Shown here piece after piece: positions 8,665 to 17,023 of a DNA stretch of 64,000 nt; within the stretch, counting starts at the first letter, position 1, and each line of letters starts with the position of its first letter. The notes under the pieces were generated by a model that saw nothing but the letters and a program-made list of their open reading frames with translations, did no database searches and was not told the origin of the DNA. Source of the DNA: an uncultured Lachnospiraceae bacterium (lineage in GTDB: Bacteria > Bacillota > Clostridia > Lachnospirales > Lachnospiraceae); contig URMK01000002.1 of NCBI GenBank assembly GCA_900548905.1, positions 62,001-126,000 on the forward strand, written 5' to 3'. The position numbers and the translations under genes are program-made.

Positions 8665-10146
8665 ATGAATAACAAAGATTTGGACTATATACTGGAAAGC
8701 ATTGATCTTTCCTCCCAGCCGCCTCTTGAAGAGCCGGCCAGACAATATTATTTTCTGAAAAAATGCCGTATGTTTGTAGCAGAAGAGGAAAAGAAGCTTG
8801 GCAGGAAGCTTACCGCCTGTGTGACAACGTTCGGCTGCCAGATGAATGCCAGGGATTCGGAAAAGCTTTCCGGTATTTTGGAACAGGCCGGTTACCTGCT
8901 TACAGACAGGGAAGAGGCGGATTTTGATATTTATAATACCTGTACGGTGCGCGATAACGCCGACCAGAGAGTATACGGCAGGCTCGGGCATTTAAACAGC
9001 CTGAAAAAGAAAAATCCCCATATGAAAATTGCACTGTGCGGCTGCATGATGCAGGAGCCGGGCACCATTGAAAAAATCAAGAAAAGCTACCGGTTTGTGG
9101 ACTTGATTTTCGGAACCCATAATATTTACAAATTTGCCGAGCTTCTTGCCTGCATATGGGAACAGCAGGGAATGGTGGTGGATATCTGGCAGGAAACGGA
9201 AAGAATTGTAGAGGATCTGCCGGTTGAAAGAAAATATCCATTCAAGTCCGGCATCAATATTATGTTTGGCTGCAACAATTTCTGCAGCTACTGTATCGTT
9301 CCTTATGTGCGGGGACGTGAGAGAAGCCGCAGCCCTAAAGATATTATAAAAGAAATTGAAAGTCTGGTGGCGGACGGTGTGGTGGAAATCATGCTGCTCG
9401 GGCAGAATGTTAATTCCTATGGGAAAAATCTGGAAGAACCCATGAGCTTTGCCGGCCTTCTTCAGGAAGTGGAAAAAATAGATGGCCTGAGGCGGATCCG
9501 TTTTATGACTTCGCATCCCAAGGATTTATCCGATGAACTGATCCGGGTGATGGCGGCATCCACCAAAATCTGCAGACATCTTCATCTGCCGCTGCAGTCG
9601 GGATCCACCAGGATCCTGCAGGCAATGAACCGCAGGTATACCAAAGAACAGTACCTGGAGCTGGTGGATAAAATCCGCGGGGCCATGCCGGATATCGCGC
9701 TGACAACGGATATCATCGTTGGTTTCCCGGGAGAAACCCCGGAGGATGTGGAGGAAACGATAGATGTTATTAAAAAAGTGCGTTTTGACAATGCCTTTAC
9801 CTTTATTTATTCCAAACGGACCGGAACACCGGCTGCTGCCATGGAAAACCAGGTTTCGGAGGAAGTGATAAAGACAGGATTTGACAAGGTATTAAAGACG
9901 GTACAGGAAACAGCAAGGGAACAGGTGAAACAGCTTTCCGGACTGACTCTGGAGGCTCTTGTGGAAGAACAGAATGAACAGGATCCCAGCCTGGTCACAG
10001 GCAGACTCTCCAATAATACACTGGTTCATTTTCCCGGAGACGCTTCCCTGATCGGTAACCTGGTACCGGTATATCTGAAGGAATACAAAGGCTTTTATTT
10101 CCTGGGCGAAAGAGCGGGAGGTGAGGGTGAATGTCAAAAGGCCTGA
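8665..10146 (+). CDS. miaB: tRNA-2-methylthio-N6-dimethylallyladenosine synthase
   Basis: MiaB is a radical-SAM methylthiotransferase that converts i6A37 to ms2i6A37 in tRNAs reading UNN codons. Its substrate is made by MiaA, encoded at 19146. The 493-residue protein has the N-terminal UPF0004 domain with three Cys (TTFGCQMNARDSE, YNTCTVRDNAD, LCGCMMQ). The radical-SAM motif is FGCNNFCSYCIVPYVRGRE, and a C-terminal TRAM domain follows. The frame extends upstream to 8611 inside pepT; ATG 8665, with AAGGA before it, gives the family N-terminus. Confidence 0.94.
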   Translation: MNNKDLDYILESIDLSSQPPLEEPARQYYFLKKCRMFVAEEEKKLGRKLTACVTTFGCQMNARDSEKLSGILEQAGYLLTDREEADFDIYNTCTVRDNADQRVYGRLGHLNSLKKKNPHMKIALCGCMMQEPGTIEKIKKSYRFVDLIFGTHNIYKFAELLACIWEQQGMVVDIWQETERIVEDLPVERKYPFKSGINIMFGCNNFCSYCIVPYVRGRERSRSPKDIIKEIESLVADGVVEIMLLGQNVNSYGKNLEEPMSFAGLLQEVEKIDGLRRIRFMTSHPKDLSDELIRVMAASTKICRHLHLPLQSGSTRILQAMNRRYTKEQYLELVDKIRGAMPDIALTTDIIVGFPGETPEDVEETIDVIKKVRFDNAFTFIYSKRTGTPAAAMENQVSEEVIKTGFDKVLKTVQETAREQVKQLSGLTLEALVEEQNEQDPSLVTGRLSNNTLVHFPGDASLIGNLVPVYLKEYKGFYFLGERAGGEGECQKA

Positions 10147-10460
10147 AAATCTGCCTGTGGGTGTTTCTAATCATGGATATCATGACCTTTCTGTATTATG
10201 GAAGGACCTTCCTGCTGGCAAATGCATCTGCTGCAGCTGCCGGCATGCTTCTGGAGCTTATGCAGATTGCGGGCATCAGTATCCTGTTATTTAACAGGCG
10301 TAAGTTTGGCTTTTACATCATCTGTCTGTCGGAAATCGTTATGTTTGCAGTGAATGTAACATTGTTCGGCAGTGATATTATCATTTCCCTCATTAATTCT
10401 GCGGTAATTCCTCTGGCGGTTTATGCCTTTATGAAGCCCTTCTGGAATACTTGGCGGTAG
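10131..10460 (+). CDS. small three- to four-helix membrane protein
   Basis: This 109-residue, strongly hydrophobic protein (MSKGLKICLWVFLIMDIMTF...) has about four predicted membrane segments and a short basic stretch, NRRKFG, between them. It begins 16 bp inside the 3' end of miaB and is preceded by GGAGGTGAGGGTGA, so translation is well supported and coupled to miaB. No family was recognised. Its position says only that it shares the miaB transcript, not that it acts on tRNA. Confidence 0.6.
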   Translation: MSKGLKICLWVFLIMDIMTFLYYGRTFLLANASAAAAGMLLELMQIAGISILLFNRRKFGFYIICLSEIVMFAVNVTLFGSDIIISLINSAVIPLAVYAFMKPFWNTWR

Positions 10461-10516
10461 GACGAGGACGCCGCGGCATCAGGAATAGATATCCGGAGGG
10501 AAGCAGACATAAGAAC

Positions 10517-10540
10517 GGCCGGGAGCATTCGCTCCCGGCC
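10517..10540. terminator. bidirectional hairpin between convergent genes
   Basis: A perfect 10-bp GC-rich stem (10517-10526 with 10531-10540) with an ATTC loop lies between the convergent genes ending at 10460 and 10566. Neither side has a strong T-run. Confidence 0.6.
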
Positions 10541-10565
10541 ACATTGCACCAAACAAATTAATTCA

Positions 10566-11039
10566 TTATAATAGAACAATATAAAGCAATGTAAATAAAA
10601 CACTGATAACAAGGCTGATTGCGGAAACAATAACGCCTCCCAAAGCAAGGCCGGTATGCTGGCCTGTCTTTACCAGGCTTATAATACCCATAATCAGTCC
10701 TGCGATACAGCATACGAGAGGGATACCGAGTATCCAGCAGAAAATGCCGCCCATAATTCCGAATACGAGGGAACAAACGGCCAGATTATCTCTTTTATGT
10801 TCCAGCTGGTTAATGACTACCGGTCCATGGCTGAAGCCCTGTCCCTGCTGGTAAGGCTGATTGTAGCCCTGACCCGGATAGGGACCGGCCTGGGGATTGT
10901 AGTTCGGATTCTGTCCGTAGCCCGGATTAGGATTCTGCCCCGGTACCGGGCCCGGCTGCTGGCCGGGATAGGGAACTCCCTGAGGATATCCGTTTTGGTA
11001 GTTTTGGTTGTTATCCGGCTGATAATTATAGTTATCCAT
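10566..11039 (-). CDS. DUF4190-like membrane protein with Asn/Pro/Tyr/Gly-rich N-terminus
   Basis: In this 157-residue protein, residues 1-70 are a low-complexity cytoplasmic tail built of NYN, PGQ and NPGYGQNP units. Residues 80-157 hold two hydrophobic hairpins. The core LAVCSLVFGIMGGIF...GLIMGIISLVKTGQHTGLALGG matches the DUF4190 pattern, whose function is unknown. AGGAG lies upstream of the ATG. It follows another small membrane gene on the same strand after 43 bp. Its tail composition resembles the C-terminal tail of the sensor kinase at 58685-61549. Confidence 0.65.
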   Translation of the reverse strand: MDNYNYQPDNNQNYQNGYPQGVPYPGQQPGPVPGQNPNPGYGQNPNYNPQAGPYPGQGYNQPYQQGQGFSHGPVVINQLEHKRDNLAVCSLVFGIMGGIFCWILGIPLVCCIAGLIMGIISLVKTGQHTGLALGGVIVSAISLVISVLFTLLYIVLL

Positions 11040-11082
11040 TAAATCATACTCCTGTTAATTCCCCTGCGGTTGGTTATCTGAC

Positions 11083-11544
11083 TCAGGCAAGAAGGAAAGC
11101 AACGCCGATTCCAAGCGCAATCTGAAGAATTGTGGCAATGATAAAAGCGACAACCACAATGCCGTTTTTCTTCTTCAGTGCAAGATTGAAATACATAACA
11201 CCAATAAGTACGCCGAGACAGAGTCCCAGCCAGCTGTTCATTAAAAAGCCGAGTACACAGCTGATACCTGCAAGGACAGATACATATACGGGCAGGCTCG
11301 CGATAGGCTGATAAGTCTCGCCGCTTCCCAGATACCGTCCGTTGACAGCCAAATCCACTTTACTTCCAAGCACTACAAGCCGGCACTGTGTTTCTCCGAA
11401 GTTGATGGCATAATCAATCAGCTGGATAAACCAGTTGGATGATTTCAGCGGGTATTTCTGGCCGTCAACAAGCAGGCTGCGTCCCTTGTATTCAATGGTA
11501 TGGGTCATCCCATCCGCTGCGGTTACTGTCCAAAGTTTTTTCAT
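11083..11544 (-). CDS. hypothetical membrane protein with soluble N-terminal domain
   Basis: This is a 153-residue protein. About 85 N-terminal residues look like a small beta-rich domain (MTHTIEYKGRSLLVDGQKYPL...). Three membrane segments follow (about 87-105, 107-122 and 130-152). A consensus AGGAGG lies just before the ATG. I recognise no family. It is probably co-transcribed with the DUF4190-like gene downstream and is divergent from the sensor kinase at 11690. Confidence 0.6.
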   Translation of the reverse strand: MKKLWTVTAADGMTHTIEYKGRSLLVDGQKYPLKSSNWFIQLIDYAINFGETQCRLVVLGSKVDLAVNGRYLGSGETYQPIASLPVYVSVLAGISCVLGFLMNSWLGLCLGVLIGVMYFNLALKKKNGIVVVAFIIATILQIALGIGVAFLLA

Positions 11545-11689
11545 TCTTGTAATTCCTCCTCAGTCATACGTAATAAGATATATAGAATTATGAAAGATAA
11601 TATGAAAATAAGCAAGCCGAACGGAAAAAAATGCAGGTTGAAGGGAAAAAATTGCAACCGGAGACATTTAGGAAGGAAAAGGATAAGTT

Positions 11690-13045
11690 ATGGGGCCGGA
11701 GGAAGTGTCCGTCATTATAGTGACTAATATTCTGGAATGTTATATATGGAACCTCTTCATGAGAAGTTTCTTTCATTATAAAATGAAAAATGCTGCCCTG
11801 CGTCTTGGAATAGGAGGGGTAATCCTCCTATTCATGTCGCTTGTCAACTGTGCGGGCAGCGTTCCTGTTAATCTTCTCGGGACTGTTTTCATATATATGA
11901 TGTCCGCCCTTCTTATGTTCGAAGGGAACCGCAGGCAGATTATATACTTTAACATCATCGAAATTCTTCTGGTCATTTTCTGTGAAGATATTGTAATTGG
12001 CGCCGGCTATGGGGGAGCGTATATCATACCGGATATCGACGCCGGGAAAATAGCGGTGCTCCTTGCCGCCAAGCTGTTTGCCCTTTTGCTGATATATGTG
12101 GTCATCAGACTGATGCAGGGCAGGCTGCAGAATAAAGAGGCCTCCGTCCCGCTTCCTTTTCTCCTGTGCCCGGCCCTGTCCCTTATCCTTATCAGAATCG
12201 TATATCAGGTAACCCTGTATGCGGATGTGGAGGTTTCTGCCGGAGAGAGGCTGATGCTTACGGTTATCTGCGCTTTGCTTGCCGTTTTCAATATCATCCT
12301 GCTGGAGATATACCACAGGAATGTACAGATGCAGGCCCAGATAACCGAACAGAAGCTTCTGCAGCTGAAGAGCCGTATGGAAACGGAGAATTATGCCCAG
12401 CTGGAACATGTCACCCAGAATTACCGGCAGGTTTTGCATGACATAAACAGGTACCTGAATACCCTCAGCTATCTTGCGGGGGAAAAACAAAACGGTAAAA
12501 TTCAGGAAATCGTCCGGGATATCCATGCGGATATATCCAAAGCGGAGGAAACACATTATTCCGCCAACGGGATATTGAATTTTATATTAAATGAAAAGAA
12601 GCGGAAGGCGGATTCGGGAAGGATACCCATGGATATTTTTGTGGAGCCGGGATTTGGGGCAGGGGAGATAAAAGACTATGATTTTATCAGCATTATGAGC
12701 AACCTTCTTGACAACGCTCTGGAGGCGGCAGAACGCTGTCCGGGGGACGGAAGGAGCATTGATCTCAGGATGTTTATGGATACCGACCGCAATTATGCGG
12801 TCATACGGCTGGAAAACAGCTGCGGGGAGAAAGCGATCTGCAGAAAAGGAAGCTTCCTGACTGTAAAAGAGGATCGGACAAGGCACGGCATCGGTCTGAA
12901 GCATGTGAGGGAACTTATAGAAAACAACCGCGGGCTTATTGATTTTGATATCCATGCCGATATATTTTGTGTAACGGTATGTCTGCCCGTGCCAAACCGA
13001 TATAACGGATGGACGGGAGCGGCGGAAAAAGGGAAGGTAGACTGA
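11690..13045 (+). CDS. AgrC-like (GHKL) sensor histidine kinase
   Basis: This is a 451-residue kinase. The N-terminal half has about six membrane segments and is followed by a coiled stretch (TEQKLLQLKSRMETENYAQLEH). The phospho-acceptor His lies in YRQVLHDINRYLNTL, and a GHKL ATPase domain has SIMSNLLDNALEAAE (N box) and HGIGLKHVRELIENN (G box). This is the HPK10 layout of peptide-pheromone receptors such as AgrC. The response regulator follows one base later. No AgrB or AgrD-like peptide gene is nearby, so the signal is unknown. Confidence 0.85.
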   Translation: MGPEEVSVIIVTNILECYIWNLFMRSFFHYKMKNAALRLGIGGVILLFMSLVNCAGSVPVNLLGTVFIYMMSALLMFEGNRRQIIYFNIIEILLVIFCEDIVIGAGYGGAYIIPDIDAGKIAVLLAAKLFALLLIYVVIRLMQGRLQNKEASVPLPFLLCPALSLILIRIVYQVTLYADVEVSAGERLMLTVICALLAVFNIILLEIYHRNVQMQAQITEQKLLQLKSRMETENYAQLEHVTQNYRQVLHDINRYLNTLSYLAGEKQNGKIQEIVRDIHADISKAEETHYSANGILNFILNEKKRKADSGRIPMDIFVEPGFGAGEIKDYDFISIMSNLLDNALEAAERCPGDGRSIDLRMFMDTDRNYAVIRLENSCGEKAICRKGSFLTVKEDRTRHGIGLKHVRELIENNRGLIDFDIHADIFCVTVCLPVPNRYNGWTGAAEKGKVD

Positions 13046-13046
13046 T

Positions 13047-13802
13047 TTGGAAATAGAACTTAAAATTGCGGTTTGTGACGATTCCCAGGCCGACAGAAAT
13101 ATACTGGGCCAGCTGCTGCGAAAGACGGCCTGTGATTCAGGCATTCCCATACATATTATGGAATATGCTTCCGGTGAAGAACTGATGGAGGATATTCTTG
13201 CCGAGCATGACATCCTTTTCCTGGATATCCAGATGGACGGGATGGACGGACAGGAGACGGCATTTGCGTTCCGCAGCCAGAACCGAAAAGCGGTGCTTGC
13301 TTTTGTCACCGGAGTGGCTATGCCCACGCCGGAACTATTTAAAGTTTACCCATACCGCTATCTTATGAAGCAGGAACTTCTCACCAAAGGGAAAGAAGAT
13401 ATGAGCGCTATTTTAGAGGAAGCGGTAAACCGGCAGAAGCATGTCTATGTAACAGCTGTCTATAAAGGAAAAATGATGCAGATTGATTCCGACAGTATCC
13501 TATATATATCCCTGAAAAAAAGAGGCTGCCAGATATGGTTCAGCCGGGAGAAGGAAGAAAATCCGGTAAACTGCAATTCCCGCCTTGCAGATTTGTATGA
13601 CACGCTGGAAACACAGGATTTTGCTTATGCCCACAACAGTTATATTGTAAACCTGAAGCATGTGGCAAAGGTTGAGGGAAATCTGCTGGTTCTTATGGAC
13701 GGAACGGCACTGTCGATCTCCCGTTCCCGAAAAGAAGAATTCCACAAAACATTTGCTCGTTATCTTGGAAAAAAATACCCCAAAAAACAATCTTGTGTGT
13801 GA
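13047..13802 (+). CDS. AgrA/LytTR-family response regulator
   Basis: In this 251-residue regulator the receiver domain starts IAVCDDSQADRNILG, with the phosphorylated Asp in ILFLDIQMDGMDGQE. A C-terminal LytTR DNA-binding domain (about 130-240) contains ISRSRKEEF, and the preceding FAYAHNSYIVNLKHV is characteristic of this family. A TTG start at 13047, one base after the kinase stop, keeps the whole receiver domain. With the preceding kinase it forms a two-component system. Target genes cannot be read from the window. Confidence 0.87.
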   Translation: MEIELKIAVCDDSQADRNILGQLLRKTACDSGIPIHIMEYASGEELMEDILAEHDILFLDIQMDGMDGQETAFAFRSQNRKAVLAFVTGVAMPTPELFKVYPYRYLMKQELLTKGKEDMSAILEEAVNRQKHVYVTAVYKGKMMQIDSDSILYISLKKRGCQIWFSREKEENPVNCNSRLADLYDTLETQDFAYAHNSYIVNLKHVAKVEGNLLVLMDGTALSISRSRKEEFHKTFARYLGKKYPKKQSCV

Positions 13803-13914
13803 AAATGATAATTATAGACGGTTTTCCGAAAAACTAAATAATATGTAACAGAAAAACATATGTCCGTTACAGGGGAACGCTACTCTTTGGTAGTAATTGA
13901 TATAAAATTTATTT

Positions 13915-13948
13915 TTGTGCACCATTTTAGCTAAAAGTATGTTATAAT
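13915..13948 (+). promoter_or_regulatory. promoter of the structured RNA
   Basis: A perfect TATAAT at 13943-13948 is preceded by TG at 13940-13941, making an extended -10. No good -35 box at 17 bp was found; the nearest, TTGTGC at 13915, is too far. Transcription would begin near 13955. Confidence 0.6.
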
Positions 13949-13954
13949 ACATTC

Positions 13955-14178
13955 GTTGCATTCCGGTAAAGGGATGCGGCATATTGTGGGTTGAGAATTT
14001 GGTGCAGAATGTGCTGGAGTAACAATTGAGAAAAATTGTTTATTTGATATCATTCCCCCAAAATGTATTATCTATTCCGGAACGGATGCATCAAGTATTC
14101 TCAACAACCCCACATTGCCGACGGGTTCAGGGATTAGAAAAGAAAGCAGTTTTGCCGATTTGTGCAGAACTGTTTTTT
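13955..14178 (+). ncRNA. structured non-coding RNA between the LytTR regulator and mutS
   Basis: About 224 nt are bounded by an extended -10 promoter and an intrinsic terminator. Three parts pair. A 5' hairpin is formed by 13958-13964 with 13971-13977. A long rod follows: 13977-13981 with 14116-14120, 13985-13990 with 14109-14114, then a near-continuous 16-bp helix of 13991-14006 with 14087-14092, 14093-14094 and 14097-14104 (GU bulge). Beyond a ~7x6 internal loop lies 14014-14018 with 14076-14080. The 3' end is the terminator hairpin. A rod with an internal bubble recalls 6S RNA, but the extra 5' hairpin does not fit, so the class is open. The 93-codon ORF across it lacks any sign of coding. 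Confidence 0.55.
14147..14178 (+). terminator. intrinsic terminator of the structured RNA
   Basis: A 9-bp stem (14147-14155 with 14164-14172, one G-U pair) with an 8-nt loop is followed at once by six T residues at 14173-14178. Confidence 0.75.
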
Positions 14179-14210
14179 ATTTATCCCATTTTCCCTGCTG
14201 TTAGTTACGA

Positions 14211-14239
14211 TTTACATTTTCGCCAAATTGTGCTATATT
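14211..14239 (+). promoter_or_regulatory. mutS promoter
   Basis: TTTACA at 14211-14216 and TATATT at 14234-14239 are separated by exactly 17 bp, with TG before the -10. It lies downstream of the terminator at 14178, so mutS would be transcribed separately from the upstream RNA. Confidence 0.65.
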
Positions 14240-14294
14240 TTATTGATGTATGCTTGCGGATTTTATTGGGAAATACAAAGGAGAAACGGAAGAC

Positions 14295-16943
14295 ATGGCA
14301 GAAATGACGCCGATGATGCAGCAATATATGGAGACGAAAAAGCAGTATGGGGACTGTATTCTGTTTTATCGCCTCGGAGACTTTTATGAAATGTTTTTTG
14401 AGGATGCGCTTACGGTATCCAGAGAGCTGGAACTGACGCTTACCGGTAAAAACTGCGGGATGGAAGAGCGGGCGCCGATGTGCGGTGTTCCCTATCATGC
14501 GGTGGAAGGATATTTGAGCCGGCTGGTGGGCAAGGGTTATAAAGTTGCCATCTGCGAGCAGGTGGAGGATCCCAAGCTGGCCAAAGGGCTTGTTAAGCGT
14601 GAGGTGGTGCGTATCGTAACTCCCGGAACCAATCTGAATATTCAGTCACTGGAGGAAAACAAAAATAATTTTCTGATGTGCATTGCCTATTTTGCAGGGA
14701 AAACCGGCATTTCCGTAGCGGATGTAACAACCGGAGATTACCTGTTAACCGAGGTTGAGGATAACAGGAAGCTGCTGGATGAAATCATGAAATATGCGCC
14801 TTCGGAGATTATCTGCAATGATGCTTTTCTGGTCAGCGGCGTGGAACTGGAGGATTTGAAGGAAAGGCTGCGGATAACCATATATTCTCTGGAACCGCAT
14901 TATTTTGATGATGATCTGTGCCGGAAATGCCTGCAGAAGCACTTTGGTGTCAATTCCCTGTCGGGGCTTGGGGTGGATGAATTTCCGAATGGAGTGATTG
15001 CGGCCGGAGCACTTCTTTCCTATTTATATGATACACAGAAAATACCGCTGAGTCATTTCACGCATATTGAGCCTTATCTGACAAGCCGCTATATGCTTCT
15101 GGACAGTTCCACCAGAAGAAACCTGGAGCTCACCGAAACTCTTCGTGAAAAACAGAAGAGAGGTTCCCTGCTGTGGGTGCTGGACAAGACGAGGACGGCG
15201 ATGGGGGCGCGAATGCTGCGCAGCTTCCTGGAGCAGCCCCTGATACATAAGCCGCAGATGGAAGAACGCCTGGATGCGGTGGAGGCTTTCTGCAATAATC
15301 CCCTGGGGAGAGATGAACTGCGGGAATACCTGAACCCTATTTATGACCTGGAAAGGCTTCTGGGAAAGGTGAGCTACAAAACGGCCAATCCCAGGGATTT
15401 AATTGCCTTCCGCAATTCCATGGAAATGCTCCCCCATATCAAGACAGTGCTCAAAGAGCTTCCCGGTGCAGCAAACCAGAAAATCGAATCGGAAATCGAC
15501 GGCCTGGAGGATTTATTTAAGCTGATCGGGGAATCCATCGAGGAAGAGCCTCCTGTTACCATTCGGGAAGGCGGTATGATAAAGGAAGGATATAACGAGG
15601 ATATTGACACCCTCCGCAGAGCCAAGACGGAAGGCAAGACCTGGCTGGCAGAACTGGAAAATACGGAACGGGAGCGTACCGGCATCAAGAACCTGCGGGT
15701 CAAATATAACAAGGTATTCGGCTATTATCTGGAGGTGACCAAATCCTATCTGGGTATGGTTCCGGATGATTATATCAGAAAGCAGACACTCACCAATGCG
15801 GAACGGTATACCACTCCGCGGCTGAAGGAGCTTGAGGATACCATCCTGAACGCGGAGGACAAGCTTTGTACACTGGAATATGATTTGTTCTGTGAAATAA
15901 GGGATAAGATAGCCGGCGAAATCGAGAGAATCCAGACAACGGCAAAAGCAGTGGCTAGACTGGATGTATTCTGTTCCTTTTCCCTTGTGGCAGAACAGAA
16001 CCAATATACCCGGCCCAAATTAAATGAAAAGGGACTGATCCATATAAAAGACGGCCGCCATCCGGTGGTGGAGAAAATGATTGAACACGATATGTTCATC
16101 CCCAATGACACACATCTGGATAACAATTCCTGTCAGATCGCGGTTATTACAGGGCCTAATATGGCGGGAAAATCCACCTATATGCGGCAGACCGCACTCA
16201 TAGTCCTCATGGCACAGGTGGGGAGTTTCGTGCCGGCCAGACAGGCCGATATCGGCATTGTGGACCGTATTTTCACCCGTGTGGGAGCTTCGGATGACCT
16301 GGCGAGCGGCCAAAGCACCTTTATGGTGGAAATGAGCGAGGTAGCCAATATCCTGCGGAATGCGACCCGGAACAGCCTTCTTATTCTGGATGAAATCGGG
16401 AGGGGGACTTCAACCTTTGACGGACTCAGTATTGCATGGGCGGTGATCGAGCATATCAGCAACCGCAAGCTCTTGGGCGCCAAAACCCTGTTTGCCACCC
16501 ATTACCATGAGCTCACGGAGCTGGAAGGCAAAATGAGCAATGTAAACAATTATTGTATCGCCGTCAAAGAAAAAGGGGATGATATTGTTTTCCTCCGTAA
16601 GATAATCAAGGGCGGTGCGGATAAAAGCTACGGAATCCAGGTTGCCAGGTTAGCCGGGGTCCCGGATCTGGTTATTGACCGGGCTAAGGAGATTGTGGAA
16701 CAGCTCAGCGATAATGATATTACGGAAAAGGTACAGAGCATATCCATCGCGGAAACAAATGCGCCCTCAAAAAAACAGGAGCATTATGATGAACTTGAGC
16801 TGGATCAGATATCTCTGTTTGATACGGTAACGGATGCGGATGTGCTGGAGGAACTGAAAACGGTGGAGGTCAGCACTATGACTCCCCTGGATGCCCTGAA
16901 TACGCTGTACCGGCTCCAGAACAAACTTAAGAACCGATGGTAA
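14295..16943 (+). CDS. mutS: DNA mismatch repair protein MutS
   Basis: MutS binds mismatches and small loops as a dimer and recruits MutL. The 882-residue protein has the N-terminal mismatch-binding domain, with the Phe-X-Glu motif in RLGDFYEMFFEDA. The core lever and clamp domains follow, then the C-terminal ABC ATPase with Walker A TGPNMAGKST (about residue 618) and Walker B LLILDEIGRGTSTFDG. The last ~80 residues carry the dimerisation tail. ATG 14295 (MAEMTPMMQQYMETKKQYGD) is preferred to an upstream in-frame ATG at 14250, because AAAGGAG lies between them. mutL follows after 80 bp. Confidence 0.96.
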   Translation: MAEMTPMMQQYMETKKQYGDCILFYRLGDFYEMFFEDALTVSRELELTLTGKNCGMEERAPMCGVPYHAVEGYLSRLVGKGYKVAICEQVEDPKLAKGLVKREVVRIVTPGTNLNIQSLEENKNNFLMCIAYFAGKTGISVADVTTGDYLLTEVEDNRKLLDEIMKYAPSEIICNDAFLVSGVELEDLKERLRITIYSLEPHYFDDDLCRKCLQKHFGVNSLSGLGVDEFPNGVIAAGALLSYLYDTQKIPLSHFTHIEPYLTSRYMLLDSSTRRNLELTETLREKQKRGSLLWVLDKTRTAMGARMLRSFLEQPLIHKPQMEERLDAVEAFCNNPLGRDELREYLNPIYDLERLLGKVSYKTANPRDLIAFRNSMEMLPHIKTVLKELPGAANQKIESEIDGLEDLFKLIGESIEEEPPVTIREGGMIKEGYNEDIDTLRRAKTEGKTWLAELENTERERTGIKNLRVKYNKVFGYYLEVTKSYLGMVPDDYIRKQTLTNAERYTTPRLKELEDTILNAEDKLCTLEYDLFCEIRDKIAGEIERIQTTAKAVARLDVFCSFSLVAEQNQYTRPKLNEKGLIHIKDGRHPVVEKMIEHDMFIPNDTHLDNNSCQIAVITGPNMAGKSTYMRQTALIVLMAQVGSFVPARQADIGIVDRIFTRVGASDDLASGQSTFMVEMSEVANILRNATRNSLLILDEIGRGTSTFDGLSIAWAVIEHISNRKLLGAKTLFATHYHELTELEGKMSNVNNYCIAVKEKGDDIVFLRKIIKGGADKSYGIQVARLAGVPDLVIDRAKEIVEQLSDNDITEKVQSISIAETNAPSKKQEHYDELELDQISLFDTVTDADVLEELKTVEVSTMTPLDALNTLYRLQNKLKNRW

Positions 16944-17023
16944 GGAACTGCCGTAAAGTGTACAACTTATTTTAAGACAGTTCCTGAGAATTGACAGGTG
17001 ATTGACCGGAAAGGAAGCGGAAT

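Noticed and set aside
14026..14307. 93-codon open frame upstream of mutS
   Set aside because: It starts with TTG without a ribosome site, crosses the terminator and the mutS promoter and start, and its codons follow the paired RNA structure rather than a protein pattern.
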